Below, one piece after another: positions 55,079 through 64,000 of a stretch of DNA of 64,000 nucleotides. The notes under the pieces were generated by a model that saw only the letters and a program-made list of their open reading frames with translations, was not told where the DNA came from and ran no database searches. The position numbers and the translations under genes were made by a program. Source of the stretch: Fonsecaea monophora (taxonomy: Eukaryota; Ascomycota; Eurotiomycetes; Chaetothyriales; Herpotrichiellaceae); contig NW_019173984.1 of the NCBI RefSeq assembly GCF_001642475.1, positions 164,926-228,925 on the forward strand, written 5' to 3'. Every line of letters starts with the position of its first letter. Position 1 is the first letter of the stretch.

Positions 55079-58000
55079 TCAACCGCCTAGCCCAGCACCG
55101 TCAACGTTTCTCAGCTTCGCAGCCAATGTGGTGTCGTAGAAGTTGTAGTATGGGTCGGGGATACAAAAGGTAGAATGTCGAAGCAGGGTGTCGGCTGTCG
55201 GTCGATCGGTCGGGTTGCTGTTTATCCATTAGTACACGATAAATCCATGGCCAGCGGTCAAGACTTACACTTGGAAGCAGTCATACATGAAGTTCAGCCC
55301 GTCAACCGAAGCTGTCGACTGTACGTCTTCAGGAATAGGCGGTGCTTGGCTGAGACTTCCCAGCTTGAAGATGGCACCAATGGCTTCTTCTCGGCTCCAT
55401 GGTCGCTTTCCCGCAAACATTTCCAAAACCACACAACCAAGCGACCAGATATCGACTTTGGCACTATAACCCTGGCCGTGGGATCGGATCACTTCAGGGG
55501 CCATCCAGAACACCGAGCCTTGCATACTGTTGGTAACGTCGTTGCCGTAGATGTTGTCAGACTTTTTAGAGATGCCAAAATCCGAGATCTTGCATGTGCC
55601 ATCAAGGTCGAGGAGGATGTTGTCAGCTTTCAAATCACGGTGCAGAATGCCTTCTTGGTGGAGGTATGCCAGTCCTTCCAGGGTTTGTCGCGTAAGTGAT
55701 CGCACCACAGACTCCTCAAACTTTCCATGCTTGCGCAGACAGCTGCCGATGGAGCCACCAGGAATGTACTCGAGATAGATACTGATAGAGAACTGACTCC
55801 GTTCGCAAGCAAGGTATTGCACAATGTTAGGATGCTCAAGATGCTGCATAGTGTCGATCTCTTGGTCCAGAGCGGCAACCATTTCTTTGATGCGATCTTT
55901 GTCTTGACCCGCAGCTTTCTGATTGACCTCGACCTGTTTGACGGCCAGGAACTCACCGGTTGTCGCATTCATGCCGAGGTACACACGTCCATAGGTGCCC
56001 TTGCCGATAAGTTGACCGCGAATGATTTTGAAGGTTGCCTGCCGCTTGGGCGTCTCGTCCGTGGGAACTTCTTCTTGGGGAATAGGATCAAGCGTGGACA
56101 ATCGACTGCCTGGTTTTGGTCTGATCTGCACGATATGCGCACCAAACATCTTCGTAGACTTCCGGCGAACAATGCTGCTTGCATTATTCTGTTCCACGCG
56201 AGCAGCAACCGAAGGGCCTCGCTTGATGTCGTTGCGCTTCTGAGCGACCTCACGAATAGACTTCATCCTAGAAATGCCTCCTGTCGCTTTGCCAACTTGC
56301 CTCTGTGCAACACTTGCAACCTTATCACGATCCTTTGCCTTGAGAGTGGACTCGTCAGACCCCAGAGTATCCGATTCGCTCTTACGGCTGAACTCAAGAT
56401 CCAGTCCAGCGGTGCCAAAGGTCACACTGGTGGAAGGTCCCTGGAGGGCGTCAAGAGGATCCTGATCCGTCGTCCTCATGGGTGAGTTGTTGTCGCCTTT
56501 CTCTTCTAGGTACGGCTTATCGAGATCAACGCCTGGGAAGAATTCGTCGAGATGATGAACGACATTTTCCACCGCCGGTCGATTCGCCCAGATGTCACTG
56601 ATGAAGGAATCTCTCCTATTCATTCGGTCATCTGGTGACTGGGCAGATCCACTGAAGCTGCCGTCGGAGAGACTGCGGTCGTAGCCCTCTCCACTGGCCG
56701 TGGCGCTATCGTCGCCAGTGTTTTGCATGCCACTGGATGAGCTTGGCGACTTGAACCGTACGTTCTTGCTGATATTTTGGTCCGTATCCACCGTCAATGT
56801 AGGTCTCTGATCTTTACTGCGTAACGGCATATCGTCCTTAGACAAGGACTTATTTGTCAGGGGGATTGCGAACAGCCCATCATCCGAGTCATCGTCCGAA
56901 TCATCCTTGAGCGGATGGGGCGAAGGAGCAAAGGAAACGTTGGTCTCTTTGAATTCAAGATCGGGTCCGTACGACTTTCGGGTTTGCAGGAATGGCCGTG
57001 GTGCCGCCTCAGTCGAGGGACTGACCGCCGGTGAAGGACCAAAGCGCCGAGCACTCTCCAAAGCAGCATTCCGCGCCCGGCTCTCTTGGTTGGTATCGGC
57101 GAAACCTTCTTCATAGTTAGGAACTTTGAACAGCATATCACCTTTGCCCCGTGTAAAGTCGGGACGAAAGGACCCACCTGAATTACTGCGACTGAATTCA
57201 ACACCCCTTCTATCCTGTTGCGGCCCTTGGCTGCCCAAAGTGGCTGGAGCGCCAGCCATCTTGCCAACATTGGCCAACGCGGCACCAATGCCACCAGAAG
57301 GAAGGGCCACGAAAGCAGCTTTCTTCTTTGCACGCTCTGCGTCCTCTTCAGCAATGGGATCAGAGATTCGCTTCAAGGCATCGAGGGACGATCGATTGCC
57401 AGATCCTTTGGCCCGAAGAGAATTGACCTTGGTCAGCGTGGTGGATTCCGCAGGTGCTGTGGGTGGCCGTCGGACTGGCACAAGATTTTCGACCTTCTTC
57501 TCTTCGAACGGTGAGAGGCGGGGACTGTCAAAGTCTATGACCGTGCTTCCTCGAATTCCGCCGCCACTGTATGTGGAAGTCGACTCCTTTTGAGCTCGAC
57601 GAGATTCCAGGTACGCCCTTTGTTTAGCCTCCGTCTGTCGTCGATATTCTTCAGCCTGCTTTTGCATGAGAGCAGGGTCAGTGACCAGCGATTCGGCTAC
57701 TGGAGATGTATACCCATTGCGACTGATGCCACCAGACGAGTTTGATTTGACCATGGGTGGAGCTCTTTCGACCTGGCCCTTTTGGCCAAAAGAAACCCCG
57801 AGACCAGCTGACTGAGTCGCCGAGCCAGGAACTGCGGAAAGTGTAGGACTCTGGACGTACAGCTTGAAGCTGCCTAGGTTATCTGTCCGGTTCCGTATGG
57901 CGACAAGCATACCGTCCGAGAGTGCCGTTTCGTGCTCTGTTTGACCGGGCTCGGTGATAAAAATCTGTGCATATTCGGCGTCTGGTATCCCAAGCTCGAT

Positions 58001-60058
58001 ACAGATGAGACTGCGAAGGGCGATGGCCGTCTCCACTTCCGTAACGTCCACAAGCCGGTAGTTCCAACCGTCTGGCGTCACAAAAATGTATCTTCTTGAT
58101 ACATTGGGTCCTCGACGACCGGCTATCAGTGCCTTCTCATCTTCACTCGTGACAGAAGCGGGGCGTTGGAATAGTGCCGAGTCGCTACCATTCGCGCTTG
58201 GTCTTGCAAATAGCTTTAATGGACCAGGGCTTGTCGGTGACTCCAAAGGATGTTCATCTGATTGGGGCTGATTGTGCTCATGCCTCTTCCTCATAAACTT
58301 ACTGAGAAAGCCTTTGCTGTGATCTTTGCCTCCCGGACCCGGGGCATAGTCATTGCTCCAAGTCCTGTGAGATTCTAGGGGTGAAGGTCTGGTCATCTCT
58401 TGTGCGTCACGCCTATCTGCATAAAAGCGTTCTGAGCCTCCAGACGACGTGTTGCTCCTCTCATAGGGACCTTGCATGTTGACATTCGAGCGAGAGTGGC
58501 TTGATGCTTTGAGCATAGAATCGGTGCTGTTGCTCTTGCTATGATCTGGTCGCTGTGTCTGAGAAGAGGTACTTGTAGCCGAAACAGGGATTGCACTTCC
58601 AAGACCCGGGCTGGCACTGGGAGAGGCATCAAACGTCTTGGGCAACAGATTCGTGGAACCATCGCCCGAAAGATTGGGGCTATGTCGTCATCGACTGTTC
58701 ATGCTGGTCAGAACGCCCCTTGTGTAATCTGTGCGCCCGGCGCCTGGAAAATTGTCTGCTGGCCGTGGGTCGCTTGGGGTTGAGGAAGCGCTACTATGTT
58801 TGCTGAGAACAGGCATGGTACTACTTCGACCCTGTGAATTTCGAGGCCCTAATCCTGTCGGGAATTGCGGAGGCATCTGCTTGCCAGGGCTTCCTTCTGG
58901 ACCAGCCGTTCCAGGCGCGCTACCAAATTCAGATCGGGGAAGATGAGGCGAAGTTTCCAGATTTCCCTCCGTTGACGCACTCGGAATCATACCAGACTCT
59001 CGCCTCCGATGACCAGTGCCTGCGCTGGCTGGACCCTCACCTCCCTGTTCGACGAGGCGAGAGATTAGCTTCCGTAATCTCTTGCCCTCTTCCCGCTCGC
59101 GAGCCTGGTCCCAACCAGTATTGCCGCTCGAACAGACCTTTGCGAGCTGTGGGTAAATGGTCTGATGCATCATGCCTAAATTCCCACGGCCATTTGGTCC
59201 CCGGCCAAGGTCGAGAAAGTCGGAGCCTTGCAGCTTCAACAACCTAAAGGTCTCCTGCCAATCATTTGAGAATCCATTCGCAGCCAGCCAAGCAAGGACA
59301 CGATCCAAGGGCCACTGTGAAGACAACTCGGCCGAGTTGCTTCCCGTGACGGCAGCACTGTGCGCTCGCTGTCGACCCTGGTCGGTGCTTGATTGCTGAT
59401 TGACCAAGGTTGCGGTTGGGGGTCCTGGAGAGATGGGTTCGTTGATCTCGCGAAGGGGTAAAGTGAAAGCGGCCCTATTTGAAGAAGCGGAGGCTGCCCG
59501 ATTTTCTCTATTGGCAATATCCGGATTCGGATGTATCGGATTGGGATATGAGTAGCTATGTGAATTAGTGGAAGTGTCAGAATATTTCTGATCTGAGTGA
59601 GACAATGAAGGCTCGGAAGTGAATTGGGCATCATATCGCGAGTATGAAGAGTAATCGTCGAGGGGTGGAATGCCGACGCCGGGCCCAAACGAATCCCCAG
59701 TGGGAATAAATGTGGCGGACAGGATGGGCTTGTCATTCTGCGGAGGCGGCGGCGGAATATTCAGCTGTCGCATACCGTAGGATAGGTGTTGTCCCTGTCC
59801 CTGGGTATGATTTGTTGGCGGAGGAGGTGGTATATTCTGGCCCAAGCCTGATCTTCCCCATGGCTGCTGCCATCCTGCGCCTGGCAGCCCGAAAACTGTC
59901 CCAAGGGGTAGGGCGGAGGGATGTGGTCCCGGTGGAGGGGGAGGAAGATTCGATTGAAGATACGGTCGCGGAGGAGGCGGTGGAAGATGGCCTAGAGTGC
60001 CTTGTCCCGGGGGCGGGGGAGGCCCAGGTATATATTGTTGTTGTCTCTGGTTATCCAT
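55079..60058 (-). CDS. bck1: Cell-wall-integrity MAP kinase kinase kinase Bck1, with an in-frame TGA
   Basis: A 4.8-kb exon (60058-55269) plus a last exon (55217-55079, after a GTACTAATGG branch point) encode 1642 codon positions. The start MDNQRQQQYIPGPPPPPGQG is typical of fungal Bck1; an ATG seven codons upstream is possible. Features: Pro-rich N-terminus; SAM domain near residue 250 (WPLDRVLAWLAANGFSNDW); RA-like region (RRYIFVTPDGWNYRLVDVTE); kinase domain from about 1343, with IGKGTYGRVYLG, VKQ, HRDLKADN, DFGISKK and APEV; and the end CFQVNPTDRPTADTLL. Bck1 links Pkc1 to the Mkk and Slt2/Mpk1 kinases. Codon 457 (58688-58690) is TGA, flanked by reading frame that continues family-like sequence (SMNSR-stop-RHSPNLSGDGS). 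Without readthrough or correction the kinase is lost. Confidence 0.93.
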
Positions 60059-61478
60059 TATCTGGCCGTTGGAGACCATCCTTCAAAGGTCGGTCGACTG
60101 CTTAGAGGTGAAGCAAGCACCAAGTATGACTCGACCCCAACAAAGCCAGGTGGCTATGTTTGCAGTCGGATAGACGAGAGTTTTATTGCCTGTAATTCCA
60201 GTTTTCCTAGCTTTTTTCGGGACCTCGACTCTCACGGTCGCAAGTCTGACACAGCTCCTCAATGGACTCTATCCACGGCACTTTTCGGCTTCGAGTCGAG
60301 CAGAGCGACGAGGCGCACGCCTGGACAAAGCGCAATGTCACAGACACATGATAGACGGAGTGAGCTCGCTAGCAGACGGACTAGTGAACAGATAAAAAGG
60401 CGAGGGAGCGGCGTCGACGACTGATACAAAGTAAAGCAAATGGTTGGTGTTTGTAGAACTGAGGGAAGGGCGGAGACTCCCACGTGCAGTTGGTGACAGC
60501 GACGGGCGACGTGCGCTGATATATCCGCAGAAGGTGCCGTCGGCGTCTTAACTATGGGTGAGAGTGGTGTAAGCGGAACAGGATGTCGACGACAGTGAGA
60601 ATTGAGAAGGTCGCAGTCCGAGCGCAGTTGAACTGGGGTATGGGATGAGTGGCTGATGAGCGGCAACCTGTGATTTGGGGCCGAAGGAACAGAGAAGGCT
60701 GACCTGGGCAAGCCTACAAAGCCGGAAGAGGCTAGATTGGGGCTAATGAGGCTGTCGGCTGGTATGCCCAATGGAGGTGGCGGAATAAGCGCGTACCTGG
60801 AGGGAAAAGGCCTCGAGGGCATCGGAGCCCAACTACTGGCTCCCGCCCCAAAACGATGAACAAATACCTGTGCACTGGGCGCTGGCTAGTGGGGGTAACC
60901 TTGATAGGGACCTCTTTACCTAGAGTTACCCACCTGGGCATGGTTGGCGTGCCCAAGGGCCTCGGCGTGCTAGGTAGGCACTGTACTTGTTTGGTTTGGA
61001 GGTACGAGTAAGCTTTGCTCCCAGATAACCCAGCTGCCAGCAATATTTATACGCAGTGCCACGTTTCTCCCCAGCAGGTTGCACAACAGCCCTGGCGGCC
61101 GTGGCAGCTTAGAATGCCTCACATAAGGATGCACCAGATGCTTCGTTCGAATTATCACAAGCTTTTGCTCCGGCGTGGTGGGCTGATGTTGCGCGTCACA
61201 TCATACCACACTTGCATCACAAAGCATCATGATCCCAGCTTTTTCCCTGTTACATCTGCTTCTCGTTGACCGTAAAGTTCATCTCAACATTCTTGCCGGC
61301 CTTCCGCTGCAGACCTCAATGCTTATCATGCCCGATGCGATCGGAGCATCTCGTGAATTTCTTATAAAATCTACCTCATCCCCAGCTCTCTGGACGTAGT
61401 TTTCTGTCCACCGTCTCTCAATTGATTTTTCTTCTTCTTCTCCGTGTCCCTCCTCTTGTAGTGTGCTCGTCCTCAATC
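60059..61478. promoter_or_regulatory. Divergent upstream region of bck1 and pyruvate decarboxylase
   Basis: 1.4 kb between divergent start codons, consistent with long regulated promoters. A hairpin-capable pair GTGGGGGTAAC / GTTACCCAC lies near 60889-60933. A pyrimidine-rich stretch (61410-61460) precedes the decarboxylase ATG. Confidence 0.55.
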
Positions 61479-63333
61479 ATGGCCGATCTGACCGAAATGC
61501 TGAGAGAGCCCGTGGATGTCGCTACTTATCTCTTCACTAGGCTGAAGCAGATGGGCATCGACTCTGTCCATGGACTTCCGGGTGATTTTAATCTGGTGGC
61601 TCTGGATTATCTCGAGGGCTGCGGTCTTCAATGGGTGGGAAACTGCAATGAGCTCAACGCAGGCTACGCCGCCGATGGCTATGCTCGAGTGAAAGGGATA
61701 TCAGCTATTATCACCACCTTTGGAGTGGGGGAGCTGTCTCTGCTCAATGCAACCGCGGGAAGGCGAGTCACGTGGTCTCGGAATGGCTGTCTCTGATACA
61801 ACTCACTAACTTGTTCATTCCAGCTTTGCCGAGTTTGTGCCAGTGGTGCATATCGTCGGGACACCTAGTACCATATCTCAGAAAAATGGCATGCTTCTGC
61901 ATCATACCCTGGGCAATGGTAACTTCAATGTTTTCGCCGAGATGGCCGCCCATGTGGCAGTCAACGTCGCCAAATTGAAGGACCCTCGCGATATTGCCTC
62001 ACAAATCGACAATGCGTTGCGCGAGTGCTACCTTCTCAGTCGGCCCGTTTACCTGACGCTCCCGACAGACATGGTCAAACGGAAGGTTGAGGGCCAAAGA
62101 CTCAAGACCCAACTGGACCTGAGCCCGCACAAGAATGACCCCGAAAAGGAAGAGTACGTGGTCGATGTGATTCTGAAGTATCTCACCGCGGCCAAGAACC
62201 CCGTCATTCTGGTCGACAGCTGCGCCATTCGTCACCGCGTGCTGCCCGAGACCCACGAGCTGGTCGAGAAATCGGGTCTGCCGGTGTTCGTGGCGCCCAT
62301 GGGTAAAGGAGCCGTCGATGAAACCTTGCCTAATTTCGGCGGTATCTATGCAGGAGCTGCGTCCAACCCTGGAGTCCAGGAGCGTGTTGAAGGGGCAGAC
62401 TTGCTCCTGTCCATCGGCAGCGTCAAGTCCGACTTCAACACGGCCGGATTCTCCTACCGAACCTCGCAACTGAAAACCATCGACTTTCACAGTACGTACA
62501 TGCGAGTGCGGTGGTCAGAGTACCCCGGGGTTGGCATGAAAGGCGTCCTCCGCAGACTCATCGACCGACTACCCAAGCTCGATGTTCAGCCTGGACCTAC
62601 ATTACAACAGAAACAGATCCCTGAAGATGAAAATCCCAACGACACTGCCATCACGCACCGTTGGTTCTGGCCGCGGCTGGGACAGTGGCTGCGTGACGGT
62701 GACATTGTGCTCACCGAGACTGGAACGTCCAACTATGGCATATTTGATACTCGATTCCCTCCAAATGTGACGAACATCAGCCAGATTCTATGGGGAAGTA
62801 TTGGATATGCAACCGGCGCCTGTCAGGGTGTAGCATTGGCCGCCAAAGAGCTCGGTGGTAACCATCGGACAATTCTCTTCACTGGCGACGGTAGTTTCCA
62901 GCTTACATGCCAGGAAGTGAGCACGATGATCCGGCATAATCTCAACCCAATCATCTTCATTGTCTGCAACAACGGCTACACCATTGAACGCTTCATCCAC
63001 GGTATGGAAGCCGGCTACAACGACATCCAGAATTGGAAATACAAGGATCTGGTCCCAGCCTTTGGAGCAGCAGAAGGCAGCTACAAAACATACCAAGTCA
63101 GGACCAAGGACGACATCCATGCCTTGTTTCAAGACGAAACTTTTTCAAAAGCTCCCTGTCTGCAGTTGGTCGAAATGTACATGCCGTGGGATGATTCGCC
63201 TGCAGGATGTAAGTCCTCTCTAACCATTCGTCCCCTTTCTCGCTTGGGAGAGAAGATGCTAACGAATATACCAGTGTCTGTGACGGCAGCTGCCAGTGCT
63301 CGGAATAATGCCAAAATGCTCGAGACTTCTTAG
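61479..63333 (+). CDS. pdcA: Pyruvate decarboxylase
   Basis: Three exons (61479-61762, 61824-63208, 63275-63333) give 575 residues, the normal fungal length. It is a thiamine-diphosphate enzyme that turns pyruvate into acetaldehyde and CO2 in the cytosol. Landmarks: VHGLPGDFNLVALDYLE with WVGNCNELNAGYAADGYAR (catalytic Glu region, residues about 30-70), HHTLGNGNF with the catalytic His pair, and the ThDP/Mg motif beginning GDGSFQLTCQE and ending with CNNGYTIE. Intron 1 has a GC donor (AAG-GCGAGT at 61763) and its splice restores SFAEFVPVVHIVG. Intron 2 (66 nt, GCTAAC branch) is in frame and stop-free, so unspliced messages would encode 22 extra residues before LSVTAAASARNN. Confidence 0.96.
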
Positions 63334-63925
63334 ATGTTCAAAATAGACACGGTGGAAACGGACACGCAGAACAGGCTCGCGTAGGCTGGAATGGACGGTA
63401 TATAGACAAGGCTGGTAATATCTATTATCGCTCTTCTGCTCTTCTGAGCCTATCGCGGCAGGCTGCAGCGATTATCAGGCAACATGACTGTTGCTTTTCT
63501 GCGTTTGTGGTGCCTGGAATGTTGAGCCCGAAGCTCGCCTAATGCTACCTGCGGGCTTTGTTGTAACTTTGTTGTAATCAAGCAGCCCCAGGCCTTGTGA
63601 TTGGGTCGATAATTCAGACCCTGGCCAACTAGCGGATACACGGTCTCGAGGCTCAGTCACACACCCCCATGCAACACAGAACCGAGAAAGACGCAGAGAG
63701 ACAGAGAGAGCGAGCGAGAGAGAGAAAGACACCTGAATCATTTCATCCTCTCCTACTGTTGACTGGCACGAGAAGACCGTCGGCGGTATCATATCCCGAA
63801 TGTTTTGTTCTGCATCGGCATCTATGTGCTGTAGAGATGCTTCCATAATGTCCTCGACGCATAGCGGATGTCCTGGCTATCGGGCTACCTCCCATCAACA
63901 AACCCATCACGCTGTCAGGTGAGAG

Positions 63926-63981
<56 letters not shown>

Positions 63982-64000
63982 GTGGTGACATGTCGACATG
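63334..64000. other. 3' flank of pyruvate decarboxylase
   Basis: No supported gene. A GA-rich tract lies near 63690-63730, and a GT microsatellite follows. Confidence 0.5.
63929..63980. repeat. (GT)26 microsatellite
   Basis: Uninterrupted GT dinucleotides over 52 bases near the right edge. Confidence 0.95.

Noticed and set aside
1..64000. CRISPR arrays, rRNA or mitochondrial sequence
   Set aside because: No spaced direct repeats, rRNA cores or mitochondrial code/AT bias; the window is nuclear fungal DNA.

Overview
The window looks like nuclear DNA of a filamentous ascomycete. Evidence: short GT-AG introns (about 45-170 nt) with CTAAC/CTGAC-type branch points; single-copy fungal housekeeping genes (Bud31, Tim8, uL23, Plp1, GDP-mannose transporter, Bmt5, Sro7, Bck1, pyruvate decarboxylase); a Zn2Cys6 regulator; a NACHT/ankyrin receptor; and a transposon block decayed by C-to-T changes of the repeat-induced point mutation (RIP) type. 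The proteins read most like Eurotiomycetes. That placement, and every family name below, comes from recognising motifs by eye; nothing was searched.

Layout. 0-13.6 kb: housekeeping genes. In order: end of a disordered protein, bud31, tim8, ribosomal uL23, plp1, a 2.2-kb gene-free gap, the Golgi GDP-mannose transporter, a KHDC4/BLOM7-like KH protein and bmt5. 14.7-21.5 kb: an ankyrin-repeat gene relic, a G-quadruplex motif, then about 6 kb of RIP-decayed Ty3/gypsy-type retroelement with a foldback pair of LTR copies. 21.9-37.4 kb: a compact accessory island. It holds a CTF1-beta-like Zn2Cys6 factor with an apparent frameshift, a 4-coumarate-CoA-ligase-like enzyme, a cytochrome P450, a secreted Diels-Alderase/CrtC-type lipocalin protein, an intronless fusion of a small-molecule kinase with a second lipocalin-like module, and a multi-pass membrane protein of a kind seen in meroterpenoid and indole-diterpene clusters. 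38.2-64 kb: sro7, an unknown gene, a Rad5/HLTF-like SNF2 ATPase head-to-head with a large NLR-like receptor, a Lys-rich nuclear-type protein, bck1 with an in-frame TGA, and pyruvate decarboxylase.

How it may work together. The island has a regulator, an acyl-activating enzyme, an oxygenase, two lipocalin-fold proteins, a kinase and a possible membrane cyclase, but no polyketide synthase, NRPS or soluble terpene synthase. The palindrome TCGGCCGA lies in three promoter regions of the island: between ligase and P450, between the lipocalin protein and the kinase fusion, and upstream of the membrane protein. This suggests one zinc-cluster regulon, and it is the strongest candidate for something undescribed here.

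Caution. Three genes carry apparent frame-breaking or nonsense lesions (the regulator, the Lys-rich protein, bck1). Local assembly error has to be excluded before reading biology into them. Exon coordinates come from hand-read splice signals and phase checks.
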